Assembly: GCF_003718715.1 (NCBI RefSeq)
Contig: NZ_CP033465.1
Location: forward strand, 1,116,001 to 1,180,000
Reading direction: 5' to 3'
From: Clostridium sp. JN-1
GTDB lineage: Bacteria > Bacillota > Clostridia > Clostridiales > Clostridiaceae
Length of the DNA stretch: 64,000 bases
Positions 53,267 to 62,070 of this stretch are shown here, piece by piece; position 1 is the first letter of the stretch; each line of letters begins with the position of its first letter. The notes beneath the pieces were generated by a model. It was not told the DNA's origin. It saw only the letters and a program-made list of their open reading frames with translations, and did no database searches. The position numbers and the translations under genes are program-made.

Positions 53267-53899
53267 ATGGAGAAAAAAGATAGTTTATGGAGTATATATA
53301 AAAAAGGTCTAATTGCTGAAAACCCAATATTTGTGCTGGCATTGAGTCTTTGTCCTTCATTAGCTGTAACTGGTTCAGTTCAAACCGCTTTAACTATGGG
53401 TTTGTCAGTTTTATTTGTTATAACTGCTAATAATACTGTTGTATCTCTGATAAGAAATATAGTAAATCCTAAAGTTCGTGTACCTGTATATATCACATCT
53501 ATAGCAACTATTGTTACACTTGTTGAATTGATATTGCAGGCGGTTTCTCCAGCATTGTATAGTGCACTTGGAATATACTTAGACTTGGTAGTTGTTTTTG
53601 CCATAATCTTAGCACGTGCAGAGACATTTGCTTCGAAGAATAAGGTAATTCCTTCTTTCTTTGATGGATTAGGTATGGGAAGTGGCTTTTGTCTTGCTAT
53701 GCTTTTAATAAGTGTAATTCGTGAAGTAATTGGAGCAGGTACTTTATGTGGAATCCGTGTACTTCCAGCTTCATATCAACCTATTTTATTAATGATTTTA
53801 GCACCAGGAGCTTTTATATTAATAGGATTTTTAGTTGCAATGTTTAAAGTTATAAATGAGAAGGCACAAGAGCGTAAAGCAGAGAGAGGTGAAGCATAA
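53267..53899 (+). CDS. rnfE: Rnf complex subunit RnfE
   Basis: A 210-residue membrane subunit with six helices. Signatures: NPIFVLALSLCPSLAVTGSVQTAL and YLDLVVVFAIILARAETFASKN. RnfA and RnfE form an inverted-topology pair; a cysteine in each helps hold an iron centre in the membrane. The stop overlaps the rnfA ATG (TAATG). Confidence 0.96.
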   Translation: MEKKDSLWSIYKKGLIAENPIFVLALSLCPSLAVTGSVQTALTMGLSVLFVITANNTVVSLIRNIVNPKVRVPVYITSIATIVTLVELILQAVSPALYSALGIYLDLVVVFAIILARAETFASKNKVIPSFFDGLGMGSGFCLAMLLISVIREVIGAGTLCGIRVLPASYQPILLMILAPGAFILIGFLVAMFKVINEKAQERKAERGEA

Positions 53900-54477
53900 T
53901 GACATACTTAGGTATTTTCATAAGTTCAGTACTTATAAACAACTATGTTTTAACTAAATTCTTAGGACTTTGTATATTCTTTGGTGTTTCTAAGAGTTTT
54001 GATGCATCAGTTGGTATGGGTATGGCAGTTACTTCAGTTTTAACAATGAGTTCGGCACTTGCGTGGGTTATTTATAATTTTGTATTAGTACCGTTCCATT
54101 TGGAATTCTTAAAGACAATTGTATTTGTATTGTTGATAGCAAGTTTTGTACAACTCTTGGAGTTGATAATTAAGAAACAGGCACCTGCTTTATACAATAT
54201 GTGGGGTATATACTTACTATTAATCGCTACAAACTGCATAGTTCTTTCAGTACCACTTTTGAATGTTCAAAATGACTATAATTTCTTAGAAAGTTTAGTT
54301 AATGCAATTGCTTCTGGTTTAGGATTTGCTTTAGCAATAACTTTAATGGCGAGTCTGAGAGAAAAACTGAATTTGGCAGATGTACCTAAGCCATTACAAG
54401 GCCTTGGTGTTGCGTTTATTCTAGCAGGTATGTTAGCCTTATCATTCCTTGGTTTTTCAGGTATGAAGGTAGTATAA
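53899..54477 (+). CDS. rnfA: Rnf complex subunit RnfA
   Basis: A 192-residue membrane subunit paired with RnfE. Contains INNYVLTKFLGLCIFFGVSK and GIYLLLIATNCIVLSVPL. Starts on the last base of the rnfE stop codon, with GAGAGGTGAAG as ribosome site. Confidence 0.96.
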   Translation: MTYLGIFISSVLINNYVLTKFLGLCIFFGVSKSFDASVGMGMAVTSVLTMSSALAWVIYNFVLVPFHLEFLKTIVFVLLIASFVQLLELIIKKQAPALYNMWGIYLLLIATNCIVLSVPLLNVQNDYNFLESLVNAIASGLGFALAITLMASLREKLNLADVPKPLQGLGVAFILAGMLALSFLGFSGMKVV

Positions 54478-54510
54478 GGTTATAGAATAGAAAGGAGCTG
54501 AGGAGTAATT

Positions 54511-55380
54511 ATGAATACTGCAATAATGGTTGTAGTTGTAATGACTGGTATAGGTATAGTTTTTGGTCTTGTTTTAGCTTTAACAGATAAAAAATTTGCT
54601 ATGGAAGTAAATCCATTAATCGAATTAGTTGAGGATGAACTTCCCAAAGGACAATGTGGTGGATGTGGATATGCTGGATGTAAAGCTTATGCTGAAGCAG
54701 TAGTTTTAAATGAAGATGTACCACCAAACTTATGTGTTCCAGGTAAAGAGCCTGTAGCAAGAGCTGTAGCAAAATTAACTGGCAAGACAGCAGCAAAAGT
54801 TGAACCAAGATATGCACATGTTAGATGCGGCGGAAATCTTGATAATGCTGTTAGAAAATATAAATATGAAGGTATAAAAGATTGTGTTGCAGCAAACTTA
54901 TTACAAGGTGGTCCAAAAGAGTGTCAGTATGGATGTATTGGACTTGGAACTTGTGTTAATAATTGTCCATTTGGAGCATTGAGTCTTGGAACAAATGGGT
55001 TACCAGTAGTTGATACAAAAAAATGTACAGGCTGCGGAAAATGTGAATCGGTTTGTCCTAAGAAAGTTATAAGTTTGTTACCAACAAAAGCACATGTATG
55101 TGTTGAATGTAATTCACATGATAAAGGTGCTGTTGTTCGTAAAGCTTGTAAAGCTGGATGTTTAGGCTGCGGACTTTGTGCAAGAAATTGTGAACATGGA
55201 GCAATCAAAGTTGAAAATAACTTAGCTGTAGTTGACACTCATGTTTGTATTGAAAAATGCAGTGAAGCTGCATGCTTAGCTAAGTGTCCAACAAAGGCTA
55301 TTCAATCTATAATTGGAGATTTAGGAATACAAGCTAAGACAAAGCAAGAAATTGCTGCTAACACTTCGGATAAAAACTAA
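54511..55380 (+). CDS. rnfB: Rnf complex subunit RnfB (ferredoxin-facing)
   Basis: A 289-residue subunit with an N-terminal membrane anchor (about 5-25), a 4Fe-4S domain with GQCGGCGYAGCKAYAEAV and several ferredoxin-like clusters: CIGLGTCVNNCPFGAL, CTGCGKCESVCPKKVI, CLGCGLCARNCEHGAI, and a fourth with CIEKCSEAACLAKCP. It accepts electrons from reduced ferredoxin. Last gene of the operon; a strong terminator follows. Confidence 0.96.
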   Translation: MNTAIMVVVVMTGIGIVFGLVLALTDKKFAMEVNPLIELVEDELPKGQCGGCGYAGCKAYAEAVVLNEDVPPNLCVPGKEPVARAVAKLTGKTAAKVEPRYAHVRCGGNLDNAVRKYKYEGIKDCVAANLLQGGPKECQYGCIGLGTCVNNCPFGALSLGTNGLPVVDTKKCTGCGKCESVCPKKVISLLPTKAHVCVECNSHDKGAVVRKACKAGCLGCGLCARNCEHGAIKVENNLAVVDTHVCIEKCSEAACLAKCPTKAIQSIIGDLGIQAKTKQEIAANTSDKN

Positions 55381-55414
55381 TATATAATAAATATTGAAAT
55401 AGTTATTATAAATA

Positions 55415-55455
55415 AAATACGTCCATGTGGGTTATCTACATGGACGTATTTTTTA
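55415..55455. terminator. Bidirectional terminator after rnfB
   Basis: A 14-bp stem AAATACGTCCATGT/ACATGGACGTATTT (55415-55428 with 55438-55451), A-rich before and TTTT after. It lies between convergent rnfB and the minus-strand gene at 55462. Confidence 0.85.
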
Positions 55456-55461
55456 TAAAAA

Positions 55462-55959
55462 CTATATTGAAAGTTTATTTAGGTGCTTAACCAGCATATT
55501 GCTGCAAATTCCAATGAAATATCCTGTAACGATACCAGAGATTAAAAGTACAGGAAGATATACATATATTCTAAAATCTTTTATTATAATAGCAGCCACA
55601 AGTAATTGACCTATATTATGAAATATGGCACCGGTTATGCTTATAGTCCATAGACTTACAGAATTTTTAAAATATCTATACATCAATATCATGACTACAT
55701 TACTTAAAATTCCTCCAGCTATGCTAAACATAAAAGACGACATATTTCCTGTAAGCATTGAGCCCAATATAGTTCTTAAAAACATAATAATAAGTGCTTC
55801 TTTCCAACCTAATGTGATTAATGCGGCAAGAGAAACTATATTTGCAAGTCCAAGTTTAATTCCAGGAAAGATAACTGGGATCTGTGATTCCACTATGTAT
55901 ATTGCTAATGCAATTCCAGTAAGTAAACTCATTAGAACCATTTTTTTTGTTTTATTCAT
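55462..55959 (-). CDS. Gx transporter-family membrane protein (heptaprenyl diphosphate synthase component I-like)
   Basis: A 165-residue protein with about five hydrophobic helices, starting KKMVLMSLLTGIALAIYIVESQIP then KLGLANIVSLAALI, a signature of the Gx/HepS-like family. Such genes are often paired with a NusG-domain-II gene, as here at 56015, and found near Rnf/ApbE loci. The substrate is unknown. GAGGTG ribosome site on the minus strand. Confidence 0.85.
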   Translation of the reverse strand: MNKTKKMVLMSLLTGIALAIYIVESQIPVIFPGIKLGLANIVSLAALITLGWKEALIIMFLRTILGSMLTGNMSSFMFSIAGGILSNVVMILMYRYFKNSVSLWTISITGAIFHNIGQLLVAAIIIKDFRIYVYLPVLLISGIVTGYFIGICSNMLVKHLNKLSI

Positions 55960-56014
55960 ACTACACCTCTATTAAAATTTAAAATTATAAATTTTAAGCT
56001 AAAATGCTGTTGAA

Positions 56015-56398
56015 TTATCCTGATATTTGATCAACTTTTGAATTCTTGCCGTTTATTTTGATTATGAGTTTATGTGGTAAGCATGCAGCTGTTTGACCGG
56101 CATCTGATATCCAACCTGTTTTAACACAAATTTTATCAGGACAATTTGCATCTAAGAACCTTATCCTCCCTTTTTCATATTCTATTACATTATAGTTATT
56201 TTTGTCATATGATACTTTAAGTTGATTCGTTCCCTTAACAGTATCTAAATCTATACTTTTAATTACCTTGCCATTTTGTTTTATAATAGCTATATGGTGG
56301 GAACCCTTTACATATTGTTTATATCCAAATACGCCTATAGAACTTATTAAAATCAAAGATAATACTATAAGTATTACGATTTTATCACCTTTTTTCAT
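56015..56398 (-). CDS. NusG domain II-containing membrane-anchored protein
   Basis: A 127-residue protein with one N-terminal helix (IVILIVLSLILISSIGVFGY) and a secreted domain with NVIEYEKGRIRFLDANCPDKICVKTGWI and AACLPHKLIIKI. The CPDKICV...ACLPHKL arrangement is the NusG domain II signature of such secreted proteins. It lies upstream of and on the same strand as the Gx-transporter gene. Confidence 0.85.
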   Translation of the reverse strand: MKKGDKIVILIVLSLILISSIGVFGYKQYVKGSHHIAIIKQNGKVIKSIDLDTVKGTNQLKVSYDKNNYNVIEYEKGRIRFLDANCPDKICVKTGWISDAGQTAACLPHKLIIKINGKNSKVDQISG

Positions 56399-56559
56399 TT
56401 TTGATAACCTTCTTTCTTAGTTAGAATTTTTTATTATGAAATGCAATTATAAAAAACTTTTAACACACATAATATTTTACCATAAGATAAGTCTATATAT
56501 ATCGAGAATTTTAGGCAAGAGGATAATAAATATTTATTATTATAAGAGGAGGACAAAGC

Positions 56560-57600
56560 GTGAAAATTTTAAAGTTTTTTTTGATTTTTATACCTATTAG
56601 TATAATTTCTGAAATGCTTAAAATAAATTCAGTGCTAAATTTTATTTTTTCATGTTTAGCTATTATACCATTAGCAGGATTAATGGGAGAAGCTACAGAA
56701 CAAATATCTGTGTATTCAGGGCCTAAAATGGGCGGATTTTTAAATGCTGCTTTTGGAAATGCTACAGAACTTATAATTTCTTTTTTTGCATTAAAAAGAG
56801 GCTTAATTGATGTTGTAAAGGCTTCTATAGTTGGATCTGTTATAGGAAATATTCTATTAGTGCTTGGATTTAGTATGCTTCTTGGAGGTGCTAAGTATAA
56901 AATACAAAAATTTAATAAGAAAACGACTGAAGTTTCTTCAAGTATGTTATTATTTGCAGTTATAGGTCTTTGTATACCGGCTTTATTTACACATACTATA
57001 AATAAGAAATTGCTTACATATAAATATGAGTGGTTGAGTTTAGTAGTAGCTGGTATTATGTTTTTTATATATTTATTGAGTTTATATTTTTCTTTTTATA
57101 CCCATAAGGATTTGTATGTTTTAGAATATGAAGAAGAGAAGGATGAAAAGTGGAGTTTAAGGAAGGCACTTACAGTACTTTTAATAAGCACTATTATTGT
57201 TGCACTAGAGAGTGAAATATTAGTTGGTTCAGTGGATTCAATGGCTAAAACACTAAAGATCAGTGAAACATTTATTGGAATAATAATAATTCCTATTATA
57301 GGCAATGCAGCAGAACATAGTACTGCCGCTGTAATGGCAATTAAGAATAAAATGGACTTGTCCATAGAAATAGCCATAGGATCAAGTTTACAAATAATAT
57401 TGTTTGTGGCACCTGTATTAGTTTTCTTAAGTTTGTTATTTACACCTATGAGCATAATCTTAAATGAATTTGAACTTGCAGCATTAATAGCGTCTGCACT
57501 TATAGTAAATCGTGCAGCTAGTGACGGCGAGTCCAATTGGTTAGAAGGAGTTCAACTCATAGCCGTGTATCTTATAATAGCAGTTTCATTTTTGATATAG
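56560..57600 (+). CDS. cax: Calcium/proton antiporter (CaCA family)
   Basis: A 346-residue cation:proton exchanger with 11 hydrophobic segments. The two signature repeats GFLNAAFGNATELIISFFAL (about residues 60-79) and IGNAAEHSTAAVMAIKNKMD (about 247-266) carry the conserved acidic residues. The GTG at 56560 follows GAGGAGGA. Single gene, divergent from the NusG-II gene. Confidence 0.93.
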   Translation: MKILKFFLIFIPISIISEMLKINSVLNFIFSCLAIIPLAGLMGEATEQISVYSGPKMGGFLNAAFGNATELIISFFALKRGLIDVVKASIVGSVIGNILLVLGFSMLLGGAKYKIQKFNKKTTEVSSSMLLFAVIGLCIPALFTHTINKKLLTYKYEWLSLVVAGIMFFIYLLSLYFSFYTHKDLYVLEYEEEKDEKWSLRKALTVLLISTIIVALESEILVGSVDSMAKTLKISETFIGIIIIPIIGNAAEHSTAAVMAIKNKMDLSIEIAIGSSLQIILFVAPVLVFLSLLFTPMSIILNEFELAALIASALIVNRAASDGESNWLEGVQLIAVYLIIAVSFLI

Positions 57601-57659
57601 AAATGTAAAGTAAATGTATTAAAAGAACAATTATGCATATAATAATGAATATAATTCAT

Positions 57660-57692
57660 GCTGTAGATAATTAAACTATAATTGTCTACAGC
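57660..57692 (+). promoter_or_regulatory. Hairpin in the cold-shock gene leader
   Basis: GCTGTAGA-T-AATTA pairs with TAATT-G-TCTACAGC, a 13-bp stem with one mismatch and a 5-nt loop, ending ten bases before the ribosome site TTGGAGG (57701-57707). It may alter translation with temperature, as other csp leaders do, or be a processed 5' end. Confidence 0.4.
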
Positions 57693-57718
57693 GTAAAGAT
57701 TTTGGAGGTTTTATGTAA

Positions 57719-57922
57719 ATGTTAAATGGTACAGTAAAATGGTTTAATGATGAAAAAGGATATGGATTCATATCTGGGGAAGATGGAAGTGACGTTTTTG
57801 TTCATTATTCATCAATAGCAGGAGAAGGAAGTAGAAGAAACTTGGATGAAGGTCAAAGAGTTTCTTATGATGTAGTTGATACTCCTAAAGGTCCTCAAGC
57901 TTCAAATGTAAAAAAATTATAA
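57719..57922 (+). CDS. cspA: Cold-shock protein (CspA family)
   Basis: A 67-residue single-strand nucleic acid-binding protein. It has both RNP motifs, KGYGFISGE and VFVHYSSI, and ends [19 protein letters not shown]. Preceded by a hairpin leader and followed by a strong terminator, so it is monocistronic. Confidence 0.95.
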   Translation: MLNGTVKWFNDEKGYGFISGEDGSDVFVHYSSIAGEGSRRNLDEGQRVSYDVVDTPKGPQASNVKKL

Positions 57923-57931
57923 GATCTACAT

Positions 57932-57969
57932 AAAAATAAATCCTTTTAATTTAAAAGGATTTATTTTTT
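57932..57969 (+). terminator. Terminator after the cold-shock gene
   Basis: AAAATAAATCCTTTTAA and TTTAAAAGGATTTATTTT form a ~16-bp stem, followed by T residues. Confidence 0.85.
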
Positions 57970-58098
57970 GCCTAAAATTTTTTAATTGAACAGCATTTAA
58001 ATATTTCTAAAAAGTCATAAGTATGATATAATAAATACGAACTATATTGTAAGTTATCATAAAAATGTTCGGAAATTAGAGAGTAAGGAGAAATAAGT

Positions 58099-61000
58099 AT
58101 GATGAATTCTGTTAGAAGAATATTTGTAGAGAAAAAAAGAGGCTTTGACGTAGAAACTCAAAATTTATTGAGTGATTTAAAAGAGAGCTTAAATATTTCT
58201 AGTGTACAAAATATTAGAATTGTAAATCGCTACGATATTGAAGGCGTAAGTGACAATGAATATAAAAAATCAATAAGTACTATTTTCTCAGAAAAGACAG
58301 TTGATATGGTTTACGAAGAGAAAATGGATATTGATAAAAATGATAAGGTTTTTGCAGTAGAATATTTGCCGGGACAATATGATCAAAGGGCAGATTCTGC
58401 ATCCCAATGTGTTCAAATACTTACTGAAGGTAAAAAACCGGATATTTCATCTGCAAAGTTATATATATTAAGCGGAAATATATCAGAAGAAGAGTTAGAG
58501 AAAATTAAAAGTTACTGCATAAATCTTGTTGATTCTAGGGAAGCATCTCTTACTAAACCTGAAAGCCTAAGAATGTCAATTGAAGTACCAGAGAAAGTTA
58601 AAACATTAGATAATTTTATAAATATGAATGACAGCGAACTAAAAGATTTTATGCAAAATCAAGGTCTTGCTATGAGTTTTGAAGATTTAAAGTTTTGTCA
58701 AGTATATTTTAGTGATACCGAAAAAAGAAATCCTACTATTACAGAAATAAAGGTTATAGATACTTATTGGTCCGATCACTGCAGACATACTACTTTTATG
58801 ACTGAATTAAATGATGTAAGTATAGAAGATGGTAGATATAATGATCCACTTAAAAAAGCTTATAGTGAATATTTAGATATTAGAGAAGGACTTTATAAGG
58901 ATAAAAAAAAGGCAAAGTCTCTAATGGATATAGCCACAATAGCAGCAAAAGAACTTAAAAAAGCTGGTAAATTAAAAGATCTAGATGAATCAGATGAAAT
59001 AAATGCATGTAGTATAGTTGTAGATGCTAATGTCAATGGAAAGCTTGAAAAATGGCTGGTAATGTTTAAAAATGAAACACACAATCATCCAACTGAAATA
59101 GAACCTTTTGGAGGAGCTGCAACTTGCCTTGGAGGTGCTATAAGAGATCCTCTATCAGGAAGAGCATATGTATATCAAGCTATGAGAGTTACAGGAAGTG
59201 GGGATCCTAGAACACCAATTGAAAATACATTAGAAGGGAAACTCCCTCAAAAGAAACTTACTATAGGAGCAGCAAATGGATATAGTTCATATGGAAATCA
59301 AATAGGACTTGCTGCGGGTCAAATTACTGAAATATATGACGATGGATATGCAGCAAAGAGAATGGAAATAGGTGCTGTCCTCGGAGCTGCACCATATGAA
59401 AATGTTGTGAGAAAAGAACCTCAAGAAGGTGATGTAATAATACTTTTGGGAGGCAGAACTGGTAGAGATGGCTGCGGTGGAGCAACTGGATCTTCTAAAA
59501 AACATACTGAAAATTCACTATTAAGCTGTGGAGCAGAAGTTCAAAAGGGTAATCCTCCAACTGAAAGAAAAATTCAAAGACTTTTTAGAGATAAAAAGGT
59601 AACAACTTTAATAAAAAGGTGTAATGATTTTGGCGCAGGAGGTGTATCTGTAGCAATAGGAGAACTTACAGATGGATTGGACATAGATTTAGATTTAGTA
59701 CCTAAAAAATATGAAGGACTTGACGGCACAGAGCTTGCAATATCTGAATCACAGGAACGTATGGCTGTAGTTACTGCAAAGGAAGATGGAGAAAAGTTCA
59801 TAGAATATGCAAGAAAAGAAAATCTTGAAGCAGTTAAAGTTGCAAAAGTTACATCCAATAATAGACTTAGAATGTTTTGGAATGACAATGCAATTGTAGA
59901 TTTAAGCAGGGATTTCTTAAATACTAATGGAGTTACTCAAAAAACAGATATAATAGTTAAATCACCAGAAGAAAGTAATAGTTACTTTAAAAACTTAGAT
60001 AGTGTAGAAGATGTAAAAGTTAAATGGGTAAGTACTCTTAAAAATTTAAATGTATGCAGTCAAAAAGGACTTATAGAGAGATTTGATAGTACTATAGGTG
60101 CATCAACTGTAACAATGCCTTTTGGAGGAAAGTATCAAGATACTCCAGAAGAAGGTATGGCTGCAAAACTTCCAGTTTTAAATGGGGAAACAACTACTGG
60201 AACTATAATGACTTATGGCTTTGATCCAAACATAAGCAAGTGGAGTCCTTTCTATGGTGCTATCTATGCAGTAGTAGAATCAGCTGCTAAGATTGCTGTT
60301 TGCGGTGGAGATATAAGTAAGATAAGACTTACTTTCCAGGAGTACTTTGAAAAGCTTGGAAAAGATTCTGAAAGATGGGGAAAACCATTTGCAGCATTAC
60401 TTGGAGCATTGTATGCACAAAGAAGGCTGGAGATTGCTGCTATAGGCGGAAAAGATAGTATGTCTGGTACTTTTAAAGATATGGATGTACCTCCAACACT
60501 AGTATCATTTGCAATTAATGTAGTTGATGTCAATAATGTAATATCAGCTGAATTTAAAAAAGCAGGAAGTAAAATAATTTTAGTACCGCTAGTTAAAGAT
60601 GAGTATAATCTGCCCGATTTTGAAGTATTTAAAAAAAATATGGCTTCAGTAAAGAAAATGGTAAATGATAAGGTGATATTATCAGCTAGTACAATAAAAG
60701 CAGGCGGCATTTGTGAAGCTGTAAGCAAGATGAGTTTTGGAAATAGAATAGGTGCAAAAATTTCTAAAAACTTAAATAAAGAAGAGTTATTTATACCTCA
60801 ATATGGAGCTTTAATAATAGAAGTTAATAGTGATGTAACTATAGACGACTATTTACATTCCGATAAGTATCGTGTTATTGGGGAAACTGTAGAGGAAAAG
60901 AGCATATTTGTAGAGAATGAAAAACTTGACATAGAAGAATTATATAGAGCATGGGAAGCTCCATTAGAAGCTGTATTCCCAACTAAGATAGAAGTTATAA

Positions 61001-61863
61001 AAGAAAAAATAGAAAATGTAGAGTTTAAAACTGAAAAGGTTAAGCTGCCATTAATAAAGATTGCAAAACCAAATGTATTTATTCCAGTATTTCCTGGGAC
61101 AAACTGCGAATATGATTCGGCAAAAGCATTTGAAAAAGCAGGTGCAAATGTACAGACAATGGTCTTTAAAAACTTGACAGCACGAGATATAGAAAAGTCT
61201 GTAGATTGTATGGCAGATTATATATCAAAATCCCAGATAATAATGCTTCCCGGTGGATTTAGTGCAGGAGATGAACCAGATGGATCTGGTAAGTTCATAG
61301 CCGCGGTATTTAGAAATCATAAGATTAAAGATGCTGTAATGGAGCTTTTAAATAATAGAGATGGACTCATGATTGGAATATGCAATGGATTTCAGGCACT
61401 TATAAAACTAGGACTCGTACCATTTGGAGAAATAAGAGATATTGATGAAACGTGTCCAACTCTTACTTATAATAAAATTGGAAGGCATGTATCTCATGTA
61501 ATAAATACTAAGATAGTATCAAATTTATCACCTTGGTTTAGTAATGTAAATGTTGGAGATATACATTCTATTGCAGTATCTCATGGTGAAGGAAGATTTG
61601 CAGCTAGCGAAGAAGTTTTAAATAAGCTTATAAAAAATGGTCAAATAGCCACTCAGTATGTTGACTTTAATGGAAATGCATCATATGATATAAGGTTTAA
61701 TCCTAATGGATCGGTATATGCTGTTGAAGGCATAACAAGTCCTGATGGCAGGATATTAGGTAAAATGGGACATTCAGAAAGAAAAGGGGACAATGTGCTT
61801 AAAAATATTCCAGGATTAAAAGATCAAAAATTGTTTGAAGCTGGGGTGAATTATTTTAAATAA
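58099..61863 (+). CDS. purL: Phosphoribosylformylglycinamidine synthase, single-chain (PurL)
   Basis: This 1254-residue enzyme makes formylglycinamidine ribonucleotide in purine synthesis. It is the long type with fused synthase and glutaminase domains. Synthase motifs: YWSDHCRHTTFM, FKNETHNHPTEIEPFGGAATC and GGRTGRDGCGGATGSSK. The glutaminase has the Cys in MIGICNGFQALIKLG and the HSIAVSHGEGRF region, with GTNCEYDSAKAFEKAGA at its start. Long PurL is the usual form in Clostridium, where purS/purQ are absent. It stands alone, with AAGGAGAAA as ribosome site and a TATAAT at 58030-58035 upstream. Confidence 0.96.
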   Translation: MMNSVRRIFVEKKRGFDVETQNLLSDLKESLNISSVQNIRIVNRYDIEGVSDNEYKKSISTIFSEKTVDMVYEEKMDIDKNDKVFAVEYLPGQYDQRADSASQCVQILTEGKKPDISSAKLYILSGNISEEELEKIKSYCINLVDSREASLTKPESLRMSIEVPEKVKTLDNFINMNDSELKDFMQNQGLAMSFEDLKFCQVYFSDTEKRNPTITEIKVIDTYWSDHCRHTTFMTELNDVSIEDGRYNDPLKKAYSEYLDIREGLYKDKKKAKSLMDIATIAAKELKKAGKLKDLDESDEINACSIVVDANVNGKLEKWLVMFKNETHNHPTEIEPFGGAATCLGGAIRDPLSGRAYVYQAMRVTGSGDPRTPIENTLEGKLPQKKLTIGAANGYSSYGNQIGLAAGQITEIYDDGYAAKRMEIGAVLGAAPYENVVRKEPQEGDVIILLGGRTGRDGCGGATGSSKKHTENSLLSCGAEVQKGNPPTERKIQRLFRDKKVTTLIKRCNDFGAGGVSVAIGELTDGLDIDLDLVPKKYEGLDGTELAISESQERMAVVTAKEDGEKFIEYARKENLEAVKVAKVTSNNRLRMFWNDNAIVDLSRDFLNTNGVTQKTDIIVKSPEESNSYFKNLDSVEDVKVKWVSTLKNLNVCSQKGLIERFDSTIGASTVTMPFGGKYQDTPEEGMAAKLPVLNGETTTGTIMTYGFDPNISKWSPFYGAIYAVVESAAKIAVCGGDISKIRLTFQEYFEKLGKDSERWGKPFAALLGALYAQRRLEIAAIGGKDSMSGTFKDMDVPPTLVSFAINVVDVNNVISAEFKKAGSKIILVPLVKDEYNLPDFEVFKKNMASVKKMVNDKVILSASTIKAGGICEAVSKMSFGNRIGAKISKNLNKEELFIPQYGALIIEVNSDVTIDDYLHSDKYRVIGETVEEKSIFVENEKLDIEELYRAWEAPLEAVFPTKIEVIKEKIENVEFKTEKVKLPLIKIAKPNVFIPVFPGTNCEYDSAKAFEKAGANVQTMVFKNLTARDIEKSVDCMADYISKSQIIMLPGGFSAGDEPDGSGKFIAAVFRNHKIKDAVMELLNNRDGLMIGICNGFQALIKLGLVPFGEIRDIDETCPTLTYNKIGRHVSHVINTKIVSNLSPWFSNVNVGDIHSIAVSHGEGRFAASEEVLNKLIKNGQIATQYVDFNGNASYDIRFNPNGSVYAVEGITSPDGRILGKMGHSERKGDNVLKNIPGLKDQKLFEAGVNYFK

Positions 61864-61928
61864 AGTATATTTATTTGAGTAAATGTAAATAATATAAGTG
61901 TAACTTTTTACTCATATTATAACATTTG

Positions 61929-61960
61929 GGGACTAGTATTTAGTACTAGTCCTTTTTGCA
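61929..61960 (+). terminator. Terminator after purL
   Basis: GGACTAGTA/TACTAGTCC stem with a short loop, followed by TTTTTG. A weaker AT-rich hairpin (61891-61918) lies just before it. Confidence 0.75.
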
Positions 61961-62070
61961 TGTCAAATATAAGTTTGTTCTAAAATGTACAAAAAATTAA
62001 TATAAATACTACAAAGATTATTGATAGGTATGATTTTAAATCAGCAATATTACTTTATGGAGGTTATAAA

